Of a stretch of 50,205 bases of DNA, positions 11,807 through 20,400 are shown one piece after another. The stretch comes from an uncultured Nitrospira sp. (GTDB lineage Bacteria > Nitrospirota > Nitrospiria > Nitrospirales > Nitrospiraceae): the NCBI GenBank assembly GCA_946479785.1, contig CAMLHQ010000019.1, positions 1-50,205 of the forward strand, written 5' to 3'. Position 1 is the stretch's first letter. Every line of letters begins with the position of its first letter. The position numbers and the translations under genes were made by a program. Below the pieces are notes generated by a model. The model saw only the letters and a list, made by a program, of their open reading frames with translations, ran no database searches and had not been told where the DNA came from.

Positions 11807-12147
11807 GTGAACACCAATGTGCGATCGGCGGACTGGAGAAGAGTACGAATCTCGCTAGGGGGTTTACGAGACACAGAGAATTCTCCAAGAGGCACGCCTA
11901 CCCCGGAATCAGACTCAATGACGAAAGGTACCTTCAATTGAGCGAAAGAAGGTCGATATTTTTCAAGAATATCGACATCGACAACATCGTCTGTCTCATC
12001 AGTCAGGAGAAGAGGCGCCTTACCGAGAAGCACGACAGTCGTGTCGTGATCCCCAGCACAGAGCCCAAGTGCGATACGCAAAGCTTCAACGGGCCGATGA
12101 GTCTTCGTTGGATCTTCAGCTATCAGAATAGTGATCCGTTTGGACAT
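11803..12147 (-). CDS. DsrF/TusC-like protein
   Basis: A 114-residue DsrE-superfamily protein. The N-terminal strand ITILIAEDP is followed by a helix with EALRIALGLCAGDH and a second strand TTVVLLGKAPLLLTDETDD, the layout of DsrF/TusC. The middle position in a DsrE-, DsrF-, DsrH-like order supports the subfamily call. The only cysteine is in GLCAG, not at a typical persulfide site, which fits the non-catalytic role of DsrF/TusC. It ends with a 4-nt overlap into the DsrH-like gene and lies 24 bp after the DsrE-like gene. Confidence 0.68.
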   Translation of the reverse strand: MSKRITILIAEDPTKTHRPVEALRIALGLCAGDHDTTVVLLGKAPLLLTDETDDVVDVDILEKYRPSFAQLKVPFVIESDSGVGVPLGEFSVSRKPPSEIRTLLQSADRTLVFT

Positions 12148-12171
12148 GTCTGAACCTCGGAACAGGCCGGG

Positions 12172-12492
12172 TTAGGTAAATGCCAGAAAACGATCGCAGC
12201 CATCGATGATCCCTGAAAGGACGACGAGACCCGAGAGGGCTACCCGTGAGTCAACTTCCTGAGTCGAGACACCATGTTGCTGGCAACCATAGGCACAAAC
12301 GGACATTTTCACTCCGCGCTCAATCAGATGACTGAAGCGAGCATCTTTCAAACTCTTCACACCTTCATCGATGAGATATAAATACACTTCCACACCTTGC
12401 CTGACGGCGGCATCTGCGAGCTTCGCGACAACGTCGACACTGGAATGAGAAGGGGCTGTGGATAACAAGAGACCAAGTTTACGGGTAGCCAT
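12172..12492 (-). CDS. DsrE/TusD-like sulfurtransferase subunit
   Basis: A 106-residue DsrE-family protein. The core LGLLLSTAPSHSSVDVVAKL, the strand GVEVYLYLIDEGV and the motif MSVCAYGCQQHG fit the family. C67 and C71 in that motif fall where DsrE/TusD carries the sulfur-accepting cysteine. It is the first gene of the trio, and a promoter can be proposed immediately upstream. A perfect DnaA box lies inside the coding sequence (12457-12465). It may feed sulfur to tRNA thiolation or to sulfur metabolism; neither can be chosen from this window because no DsrC/TusE or TusA gene is present. Confidence 0.75.
   Translation of the reverse strand: MATRKLGLLLSTAPSHSSVDVVAKLADAAVRQGVEVYLYLIDEGVKSLKDARFSHLIERGVKMSVCAYGCQQHGVSTQEVDSRVALSGLVVLSGIIDGCDRFLAFT
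12457..12465. promoter_or_regulatory. DnaA box inside the DsrE-like gene
   Basis: TGTGGATAA is a perfect match to the DnaA-box consensus (complement of TTATCCACA), about 1.2 kb from the pair beside dnaA and next to the AT-rich gap 12493-12560. It may extend the origin region or bind DnaA for regulation of the trio. A chance match of a 9-mer is possible. Confidence 0.45.
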
Positions 12493-12506
12493 TTAAGACT
12501 TAGTAC

Positions 12507-12535
12507 AATATAAACAAAGTTCTTTTAATAATCAA
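12507..12535 (-). promoter_or_regulatory. Candidate promoter of the DsrE/F/H-like trio in an AT-rich gap
   Basis: On the minus strand TTGATT (12530-12535) and TATATT (12507-12512) are 17 bp apart, a good sigma-70-type fit. The -10 element ends only 14 bp before the ATG at 12492, so the transcript would be nearly leaderless, and no ribosome-binding site is visible. The gap 12493-12560 is markedly AT-rich compared with the rest of the window and could instead be an origin unwinding element. Confidence 0.45.
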
Positions 12536-12606
12536 ATGGTTACAGAAAAACATCAGGGCGAGCGTACGGGGTTTTGTAAGGGAAGTCAACCGGAAAAAAC
12601 TGGGCG

Positions 12607-13863
12607 TTAACAACCTTTTGTCACAGTAAGAAAATACCGTGGAAGATCGGGTAAAGAAACCGTTTCCTGAGCCTTCGTGTCCATGTTCCGAACAACAGTG
12701 GATCCGGATCTGACTTCGTCATCTCCAAGTAACACTGCAAATCGACAGTGGGCCCGATCTGCCTGACGGAGATGCGCCTTGAGTGTGTTGGCGCGATAAT
12801 CGGACTGAGCAGAGATACCAGCTCGACGAAGGGCATCGAGAAGCTGAACGCCGGCCGGCCCTCCTTCTGAGCCGAATGAGGCCACATATACAGAAGGTGT
12901 AGACGCCGGTAGGCTCTGCTCCGGCAGCATCATAGCAATCCGTTCCAAGCCGGCGGCAAATCCCACGGCAGGAGTGGGAGGCCCCCCCAATAACTCGACT
13001 AATCCATCATACCGTCCCCCCGCTCCCACGGCATTTTGTGCCCCCAGGTGAGATGACGTGATTTCAAATGCGGTGAGGCAGTAGTAGTCAAGCCCGCGTA
13101 CAAGCCTGGGGTTCAGTCGAGAGGGGATCCCCAACGCCGCCAGACCTGACAACACTTGATCGAAATGGCCTTTCGCCTCCGGGGACAAGTAGTCAGTCAA
13201 CTGAGGCGCATCATCAGTGGCGGCTCGACATGTCGGCACCTTGCAGTCGAGCACACGAAGGGGGTTGGTCTCCATTCGTCGCCGGCAATTATCGCAGAGC
13301 TTTTCCTGGCGACCTTTCAAAAATGACACGAGCACCGGGAGATAGGCCGCTCGATCCTCACTGCTGCCTAGGCTATTAATTTCGAGGGTAAGGTCCGGCA
13401 GAGCCAAATCAGACAGGAAGCGCCAGAGGAGCGCCATGACATCCACATCGGCCCTGGCATCCTGTGTCCCGAAGTACTCCACGCCAAACTGATGAAATTG
13501 TCTCAGCCGGCCGGCCTGCGGACGTTCGTGGCGAAACATCGGCCCGATGTAGAAATACTTTTGGGGCAGGGGATGGGCGGCGCGATTGTGCTCGACGAAG
13601 GCGCGGACGGTGCCCGCTGTACCTTCCGGTCGGAGCGTAAGAGACGTGCCGTCCCGATCGGGGAACGTGTACATTTCCTTTTCGACGATGTCGGTGGTCG
13701 CGCCGATGCTACGCGCAAAGAGTGCCGTCACCTCGAAGATGGGAATTCGGATTTCGGTAAACCCATACCGATCCGCCCACCGTCGCGCGGTCTCCTCAAT
13801 GAATCGCCAGCGCGGCGTATCTTCAGGGAGAATGTCCTTGACGCCTTTAATGCCTTTAATCAT
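12607..13863 (-). CDS. hisS: Histidyl-tRNA synthetase
   Basis: A 418-residue class II aminoacyl-tRNA synthetase. Class II motif 2 is GPMFRHERPQAGRLRQFHQF and motif 3 is AVGFAAGLERIAM. The HisRS-specific signature LVRGLDYY is present, as is GAGGRYDGL. The N-terminal GVKDILPED and the insertion with CDNCRRRMETNPLRVLDCK are typical of bacterial HisRS; the latter carries cysteines that often bind zinc. The C-terminal anticodon-binding domain (from about residue 325) is complete. It attaches histidine to tRNA-His. It stands alone, divergent from the ThyX-like gene. Confidence 0.97.
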   Translation of the reverse strand: MIKGIKGVKDILPEDTPRWRFIEETARRWADRYGFTEIRIPIFEVTALFARSIGATTDIVEKEMYTFPDRDGTSLTLRPEGTAGTVRAFVEHNRAAHPLPQKYFYIGPMFRHERPQAGRLRQFHQFGVEYFGTQDARADVDVMALLWRFLSDLALPDLTLEINSLGSSEDRAAYLPVLVSFLKGRQEKLCDNCRRRMETNPLRVLDCKVPTCRAATDDAPQLTDYLSPEAKGHFDQVLSGLAALGIPSRLNPRLVRGLDYYCLTAFEITSSHLGAQNAVGAGGRYDGLVELLGGPPTPAVGFAAGLERIAMMLPEQSLPASTPSVYVASFGSEGGPAGVQLLDALRRAGISAQSDYRANTLKAHLRQADRAHCRFAVLLGDDEVRSGSTVVRNMDTKAQETVSLPDLPRYFLTVTKGC

Positions 13864-13904
13864 GTCTCGGCTATTGTGTGTTTCACGCCTTGCAATTCGC
13901 GCGG

Positions 13905-13934
13905 ACTATAGCGACGTGCTTGCGAGCAAGTCAA
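13905..13934 (-). promoter_or_regulatory. Candidate hisS promoter
   Basis: On the minus strand TTGACT (13929-13934) and TATAGT (13905-13910) are separated by 18 bp. The spacer contains a short perfect palindrome, CTTGC-GA-GCAAG on the plus strand (13919-13930), reaching into the -35 element. The -10 lies 41 bp before the hisS ATG. Confidence 0.55.
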
Positions 13935-13966
13935 CGCGTGCAAAGGAACTCAACGCCGCTGACTTC

Positions 13967-13996
13967 TTGCGTCAGGCGGCGTGCTAGCGCTATAGT
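13967..13996 (+). promoter_or_regulatory. Candidate promoter of the ThyX-like gene
   Basis: TTGCGT (13967-13972) and TATAGT (13991-13996) with an 18-bp spacer lie 38 bp before the ATG at 14035. An AGGAG ribosome-binding site follows at about 14023. The -35 match is weak. Confidence 0.4.
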
Positions 13997-14034
13997 TCGC
14001 AGCCTCCGGTGCGCAACCTCATAGGAGCACAGTC

Positions 14035-15522
14035 ATGAGCAGTGATCGACCCATCCGCCGCGTCATCGCCGTGGCGCCGATGCCGCCGGAGAAGTCCGCC
14101 TACGCCCTCGCCCGCTACAGCCGATCGCCGGACTCCATCGAAAATAGCATTAAATGGGTGCATGGCCATTCGTCGGAAAAATTCTGGGAACAGTTCTACT
14201 TTGACTATGGCCACGCGTCAATCGCCGATCTCGGTCACGTTATCATCTGTTTCGAAGAAGTCACCGAACTCGCCGCCATTCGGTTAGAGGACGAACCAGT
14301 CTGGGATGGCCAAGCCAAATCGAGCCGGTACCAGAATTTTGCTTCCGGAGGGTGGTATGTGCCGGATGCTATCCATGGCAGCGAGACGGAAGGGACCTAT
14401 CAAGGCATTCTCCGGAGCCTCGGCGAAGTCTATCGGCTCCTCCATGACCCCCTCGTGGCCTTTCTTTCCGAGCGGGAGCCGCGTCCGGAATCGATGAAGC
14501 CGGCCGACTATCAGCGGACGATCGCAGCCCGCGCGTTCGACGTGACACGATATCTGCTCCCACTCGCTTGCCGGACCAACGTCGGTCAGGTTGTGAGCAT
14601 CAGAACGTTGGAAAAACAAATCACCAGACTCCTCTCGTCTCAGCTGCCGGAACTGCGTATGATCGGCGAAGACTTGCGGGATGCCTGCCAGCGGCCGCCA
14701 ATGAACGTCTGGGGCGAACTTGCTGGCCAAACTGCAGGGCTCAACGAACCGATGGCGCCGACGCTCGCCCGTCATGCCAAAGCGAACGAATATCAGGGAA
14801 CGGTGTATACGGACTTGGCCCGGTACGCCAAAGAAGCACTGCGCGGTACCGGTATCGATGATCCGATGACCTGGGGCACACAAGAACCGGTCGATCTGAT
14901 CGACCCGCACGATCCGCTCGATGAAACCGTCGCTACACTCCTGTACCGCGTGTCGCAGGCACCTTATCGTAAGCTCCTCGCTGTCGTGCGCAACTGGTCG
15001 GAAAAAGAAAAGCAGGACGCGATCAGCGTTGCGGTCAGCAACCGAGGCCCGTACGACGAGCTGCCGAAAGAGTTTCGAAGCGGGTACGCCTTCACGTTCG
15101 ATGTCCTCATGGACATCGGTGGCTGGCGCGACATGCATCGGCACCGACGCTGCCAGCAGATCCAGCAGAATTTTACGACCATCCATGGCTATGACGTGCC
15201 ACCGCCGTTGGTGCGGGCCGGACTCGACGGTGAATATCGACAAGCGATGGACGCCGTACGGGCCGACATCGATCAATTGAAGAAAGTCAGTGCGGAAGCG
15301 GCCCTCTATGCGATCCCCTTCGGCTTCAAAGTGCGCTGCCTGTTCAAGATGGACTTCGCCGAAGCCGAATACATTGCGAGACTGCGCTCGGGCGTGAAAG
15401 GCCATTGGTCCTACCGGACCATTGCTTGGCTGATGAAACAAAAACTGGCCGAACGGTATCCAACTCTCGGCCTGCATGTGCAGGCCACCTCACCGGACAT
15501 CGAAGACACCCTGACCAGATAG
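14035..15522 (+). CDS. Long-form FAD-dependent thymidylate synthase-like protein (ThyX family)
   Basis: A 495-residue protein, about twice the usual ThyX length, apparently two ThyX-like halves. The N-terminal half shows HGHSSEKFWEQ, YGHASIADLGHV and KSSRYQNF, the last like the ThyX substrate-binding SxRY. The C-terminal half has WRDMHRHRRCQQIQQNF, where RHR resembles the start of the ThyX motif RHRx7S. So the motif elements seem split between halves rather than present in one. ThyX makes dTMP from dUMP using methylenetetrahydrofolate and FAD. Whether this version is active is unknown. The start has a good AGGAG site. The TPR gene follows after 14 bp. Confidence 0.75.
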   Translation: MSSDRPIRRVIAVAPMPPEKSAYALARYSRSPDSIENSIKWVHGHSSEKFWEQFYFDYGHASIADLGHVIICFEEVTELAAIRLEDEPVWDGQAKSSRYQNFASGGWYVPDAIHGSETEGTYQGILRSLGEVYRLLHDPLVAFLSEREPRPESMKPADYQRTIAARAFDVTRYLLPLACRTNVGQVVSIRTLEKQITRLLSSQLPELRMIGEDLRDACQRPPMNVWGELAGQTAGLNEPMAPTLARHAKANEYQGTVYTDLARYAKEALRGTGIDDPMTWGTQEPVDLIDPHDPLDETVATLLYRVSQAPYRKLLAVVRNWSEKEKQDAISVAVSNRGPYDELPKEFRSGYAFTFDVLMDIGGWRDMHRHRRCQQIQQNFTTIHGYDVPPPLVRAGLDGEYRQAMDAVRADIDQLKKVSAEAALYAIPFGFKVRCLFKMDFAEAEYIARLRSGVKGHWSYRTIAWLMKQKLAERYPTLGLHVQATSPDIEDTLTR

Positions 15523-15536
15523 TCCCATCGGCTTCC

Positions 15537-16577
15537 ATGAGCGAGCACCAAACCACCTGTGAAGCGGCGCTGTTGAGCGGAGATTGGGACGGTGCCTCGC
15601 GGGAGGCGCTCGTCTGGGCACGTTATCCCACTTCGGCCGACCGGCGCGACCCACGCCCGCATTTCGTGCTGAACGTCGTCCAGTTGATCAAAGGACAATT
15701 CGCCGAAGCCTGGAGCAGTCACGCGATGTCCCTCCAGGAACCGGGCGACATTGCGCAGGTCAAGAGTTGGCTTGAAGGACTCGTGGCGGGCCACGCCGAG
15801 CACGCTGCGGCATATCTGGTCATGGGACTCTTTCTGTCGCAATCAGGTCAGTCTGAGCAATCAATACAGTCGTACAAAGAAGCGTCCAAGCTCGCGCCAC
15901 AGTCGGCCTACCCCCATTATTTCTTGGCGCAGATCCACGAACGGGCGGACCATATTGAAATGGCGATCAAAGAATACCGGGAAGCTGTTCGGCTCGATCC
16001 GGACTATGCGCCGGCACGAACCAATCTGGGCGTCGCCTATCAGGAGCAAGGCCGGTTGGAGATGGCGATTCCTCAATATCGAGAAGTCATTAAACTGAAC
16101 CCGAAGGATGCCTTGGCCCATGCGAACCTGGCCTGCGCACTGGCTGAACAAGGAAAGGTGCAGGCCGCGTTGTTGGAATACCAAGAGGCCCTGCGCTTGA
16201 ATCCTCGCGACGCCGAAGTGCGTTTCGCACTCGGCGGACTGTACGAGAACAAAAACCGTCCGGATTTAGCGATGAAAGAATATCGAGCGGCGGTCGAGGC
16301 CAATCGGGATTTTGCGCCGGCCCACTCGGCGCTGGGTTGGATGCTGTTCGACCGGGGACATCGCGAAGAGGCAATGGAATGCTTCAATCAAGCTCTGCGG
16401 GCAAACCCTGAGGATGCACGAGCCTATCTGGGTGTGGCCAAGTGCTATGCGAGCCGCGGCAAAGTGCAATTGGCGATTGAAAACTACACCAAGGCGATCA
16501 AGTACGAGCAGGATCCGCAGAGAAAAAACGACATCATGAACAAGCTCTACAAAGAAGGGGGAACGTGGGACACGTGA
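15537..16577 (+). CDS. Tetratricopeptide repeat protein
   Basis: A 346-residue protein. After an N-terminal region of about 75 residues come about seven TPR units of 34 residues (for example YPHYFLAQIHERADHIEMAI, ARTNLGVAYQEQGRLEMAIP, AHANLACALAEQGKVQAALL, AYLGVAKCYASRGKVQLAIE). No signal peptide is seen, so it is probably cytoplasmic. TPR arrays bind other proteins; the partner is unknown. I chose the ATG at 15537, 14 bp after the ThyX-like stop. The open frame reaches back into that gene, but the extension is not TPR-like. It is probably co-transcribed with the ThyX-like gene. Confidence 0.85.
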   Translation: MSEHQTTCEAALLSGDWDGASREALVWARYPTSADRRDPRPHFVLNVVQLIKGQFAEAWSSHAMSLQEPGDIAQVKSWLEGLVAGHAEHAAAYLVMGLFLSQSGQSEQSIQSYKEASKLAPQSAYPHYFLAQIHERADHIEMAIKEYREAVRLDPDYAPARTNLGVAYQEQGRLEMAIPQYREVIKLNPKDALAHANLACALAEQGKVQAALLEYQEALRLNPRDAEVRFALGGLYENKNRPDLAMKEYRAAVEANRDFAPAHSALGWMLFDRGHREEAMECFNQALRANPEDARAYLGVAKCYASRGKVQLAIENYTKAIKYEQDPQRKNDIMNKLYKEGGTWDT

Positions 16578-16692
16578 AGGTGGTCAGTAGGCAATTGAGG
16601 AGCAGGTTGATGTTCCCGCAGGCATTCAAAGGCGTTGCCGGCGAGGCCACAGCGAGGGAAGAGGCGAAGCTGGCGGCGATTTTCAACGCCTA

Positions 16693-16962
16693 CTACAATT
16701 CTCTGATAGCGCCTTGGAGGACTGTAATCTGCGTCACCGGATCGCCCGAACTTTTCAATTCCGTCCGGATCTGATCCTTGAGGTATGAGGAATAGCCGAC
16801 ACGGTCGATGAGCAGGTCGAGGAATCGTTCAGCTGGAAGTAGGCTCTGAGCCTTGAGTTCTTCGACGGTCTCGTCGCTTACGGGGACATAGGAGCTGCCA
16901 AGGTGGAACACCACATTGTAATAGCGTCCCTGACCTATGCGCTCGAATCGTAATCCCTTCAC
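16693..16962 (-). CDS. Small conserved-looking protein of unknown function
   Basis: An 89-residue protein starting with GTG behind a strong GGGAGG site (spacing 5). I do not recognise the family. It begins with a predicted beta-hairpin (LRFERIGQGRYYNVVFHLGS) and continues with helices carrying SDETVEELKAQSLLPAERFLDLLIDRV. It has no membrane segment or cysteine. It lies 93 bp after the PII-like gene on the same strand, so it may be the last gene of the DabA/DabB operon or stand alone. The strong ribosome-binding site and protein-like composition argue that it is real. Confidence 0.6.
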   Translation of the reverse strand: MKGLRFERIGQGRYYNVVFHLGSSYVPVSDETVEELKAQSLLPAERFLDLLIDRVGYSSYLKDQIRTELKSSGDPVTQITVLQGAIREL

Positions 16963-17055
16963 AAAATCCTCCCTAGAGCCTTGGAAGCGGCGCCCATTCT
17001 AGACATCTTCCGGTCGCGAAGACAAGGGCGGGGGCGCCTGCTCGACCATCGCTGT

Positions 17056-17394
17056 TCAAGCCCCTTTCCCCTTCTTGCCGAAATATTCCTCCCGGCTGAC
17101 GGCCACGTCGGCGACGAACATGACGCCGGAGTGCCGTTCGAACAGCGGTCGCAACCCGGCTAAAATGGGCTCGACTTTCTCCTCCGGTACTACCGTCATG
17201 ATCATCTCAAGGCTTTCCTGCTCGCTGAACATGAAATGGGCCTCGCGCACACCGTGGTGACCTTTGCCGGAGACGTTTCCGATAATCGTGTAGCCGGTGG
17301 CTTTAACCCGGTCGAGTAAATCGGTCACGAACGCCCGGTGTTCTCCCGCTACGATCACGCGAATTTCTTTCATCGAATGCAATGTCAACGCCAT
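17056..17394 (-). CDS. PII-like signalling protein of the DabA/DabB operon
   Basis: A 112-residue protein with the PII (GlnB-like) ferredoxin fold: strand EIRVIVAGEH, helix RAFVTDLLDRVKATGYTII, then a short T-loop-like segment GNVSGKGHHGVREAHFMF, strand LEMIMTVVPEEKVEPILAGL and a C-terminal strand GVMFVADVAV. The T-loop tyrosine of classical GlnB is absent, so uridylylation is unlikely. PII-like proteins next to bicarbonate transporters often sense adenine nucleotides or bicarbonate. It starts 21 bp after dabA with an AAAGGAG site, so it probably regulates the DabA/DabB complex. The fold call is good; the ligand is unknown. Confidence 0.8.
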   Translation of the reverse strand: MALTLHSMKEIRVIVAGEHRAFVTDLLDRVKATGYTIIGNVSGKGHHGVREAHFMFSEQESLEMIMTVVPEEKVEPILAGLRPLFERHSGVMFVADVAVSREEYFGKKGKGA

Positions 17395-17415
17395 GGACGA
17401 ACTCCTTTCCAGCCT

Positions 17416-20400
17416 TTACTCTGCGCGAACGCTCAACACGGATGATGGATTCTCTATGGCGATCCAGGCTCCGCTCGGATGATACCGATACAATACCTTG
17501 TTTTCAGGGTCGAGCGCGACGAGGTGCACCCACTCGTTGTGATAATAATGCTGCAAGACTTCATGCCGCGCGATCAGCTTTTCGATCCGTTCACGCGGCG
17601 CCTCGATGATGGTCAGTAGCCGCATCGGTTCATGATATGGCACGTCGTCGTTCATGACGGTTTGCCTGGCCAGCCCAAGCCGAAGATCGCTCCACGGACC
17701 GGACATGATGCCGAGCCGTCCCACCACGTTGTGATAGATCTTGCTTCCGCTCCCGTACACTTCGTTGTCGACGGTGGAAAAATAGTGTTCCATGTTGATC
17801 CACTGCCCTACGACTTGCGGGCCGGTCAACAGGACCTCGAGCAAACGATTCGTGGGATCTTCCCGATAGTCGTAGGAATGCAGAAAGACACGCCCCCCTA
17901 AATCGATTCCCCTCGTCAGTTCACGTCGGGCGATTATGAAGGCGGCATTTCCCGACAGGCCCCATTCCGGCCTCACCTGGCTCCAATCAGTGCTGCGTGT
18001 GCGGACGTGCGCTTTTGCCTGATTGCCGGCGATCGGCTGTTGGACATCCGGCAGCCGAGCGCATCGTTCCTGGCTGGTCAGTTCCCCCGCTTCCGCGAGG
18101 TCCTCCTGTAAACGGGCCAGGTCGGCTCGATGCGTGGGCGGTACATCTTCTAAGTCGAACAGATGGACCTCGTCGGTCGTCGTGTCAATCTGGCCGGCGA
18201 GGAAATGAGTATCGGACGGGATCTCGATCCCGTTCTTGGCGAGTCGTCCCCTCACCTGCTGGTTGTTCGCCATCATGGCAAGCACACGGGCATTGGGCTT
18301 GCCTTCGTTGCCGCCGCAAGCGCCGCAATCGAGCGCGGACTCGTACGGATTGTTATCGGAGGTGCTTCCGTGGGCGCAGAACAAGACCAACCGCGCAAAA
18401 GTTTTGGTCAGCCCCATCATGCGGAGAGCCGTGTCGACTGTGAGCGTTTGCTCTTCGAGCGTGAAGCCCGTTCTCGTGATTCGCTCTTTGTGGCGGGAGG
18501 CGGCACGAGCGTTAAGTTTGTACTGCCGGCGCAAGACCTCGGTGAGACCGACCAGCGCGTCCTTGGAAAGCCCGGCCAGGGCGGCGGCGTCCGTCAGCGG
18601 CTGATCCGGGTCTTCAGATCCGGACAACGCGTGCTGGCGCAGGCTTTCGACCAGCGCGGGCGTCATCCGTGAATTCCGCAGCCCGAGCCGTTCTTGCAGA
18701 GCCTTCCGCACAATGGCCTGCTGCTCGGCGGCGACCATCTCGGCCGTGTCGGCCGGTGCTAGTTTGTCGACGGTGAGCGTCGTCGCAATGGAAGGGACGA
18801 ACAAGCGGCTCAGCCACGCGGTCCAACGCCGATAGAGCGACGGCACCAACGTTTTCCCGAAGATGGGAAAACTGTAGAACCATCCCACCGATTCCACCAT
18901 GACGTAAGGCGTCACGACGTTTTCTTTCAGATCGTGCAGCAGCGTGTGGCCGGCCCGGACCCATTTGGCGCGGGCCTTGTGTTTCGACACCCTATGGTCC
19001 AGATAGCTCCGGGGAATTTCCCGCACTTCGTTCTTGGCGCGCATGATGACGGGGAACTGTTCGGTGTCATGTTCCTTGCCCCAGGCCCGATAGCGAATGA
19101 ACGCGGCGAAGAAGCCGGCGAAGCCGTAGGTCTCGTTCGGTCCGGTCGATTCGAGATGGCGGCGAAACGGCTCGGATCGCACGTCGATACAATAGACCGA
19201 CTGCGAATAGGGGCGCGGAGAGGCCAAGGAGGCGCCGTCAGCCGTCGGACGCTGAGAGGAGGTCCTCATCTGGTTCAGCAGACGTTCCTGATAACCTGCT
19301 TCAAGCGCCTTAAGCCATACCGGTCCATGATCGGACTCGGGGAATGCCTCCATCCACTCGATGAGTTGCCTGAGGTCGTTGGAAGACGCGTCGGAGAGGA
19401 CGAGGGGATTGATGCCGAACGATTCCGCCAACGCCAACAATCTCTTGGCCATATCACGCCTGGCTGCCGCTTGCTGGCGTGGGACAACTTCCGTCTTGTA
19501 CTGTTCGAGCACGTTGCTCCAGCCGTTGCGTTTTTGGTGACGCAACCGATCGACTTCCTCGGCATAGAGGGCCGGCAAGCGGCCGGCGACGCGCTGCCGT
19601 CTCAGATAATATTCTTCCGGAGAATTCCGCATATAGGCAATGACGTCATCGTAGCGGCTGTCGATACCAAGTTCTTCGTAGCACGCCTTCTGGACCAGCT
19701 CACGGGCGTACCAGAGACGAATGGCGAGGAATTTCAGGAGACCGGCTGGGTAGGTCTGCTGCCAAGGGTAGTCCCGCTCTTCCTCCCGCCACTTGATGAA
19801 ACCGGCCCAGCCCGGCAGTGCAGTCAATTGCAGAGAGAGGTAATCCTGTCGAAGATCCGTCGGAATGCCGAGCGCGTCGAGACTGTGAAGGAGGGCATCT
19901 TCGGGATGGTCCGGAAGCTGCGCAATCTTTCTGCGGCTGTCGGCAATCCCGCAAGGCGACCATTCGTGAGAGGCGATCGCTTTCCAAGCGCCGTACAGAC
20001 CCTTATCCCTCTCCGGCATGGGCCAGGCTGCATGCTCTTCATCCAGGAAGGCCTCACACCACTTGATCATTTGATCGTTGATCTGCTGGACAATCTCCGT
20101 GCCCAGCGTGTCGTCACACCAGTGCGAAAGGGTAATCCAGCGTCCAAGAGCCGCCTGATCGCTTTCCACAATGTTGCCGATCCGCTCGCGCAAGTCTCGC
20201 GTCCTGAGGACGCCCGTCAGCTTGGCCGCGAGTTGGTCAATGAGTTTTTTGGAAGGATCGGGGAGTTCGGCCTCGAGCGGCTCGACACCCGGGTCGCAGA
20301 GCCCCTCGGTAAGACAGGCTCGCAAGACCTCGCCATGCGTGAGCCTATGTGATCCGAGGAGCACCTGTGTGTCGCGCATGAGCGGTTTCAGCACCGCATC

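Noticed and set aside
14284..15477. Open frame of 397 codons on the minus strand
   Set aside because: It is antisense to the ThyX-like gene and shows no family pattern.
18934..20352. Open frame of 472 codons on the plus strand
   Set aside because: It is antisense to the well-supported dabA gene and has no recognisable motif.
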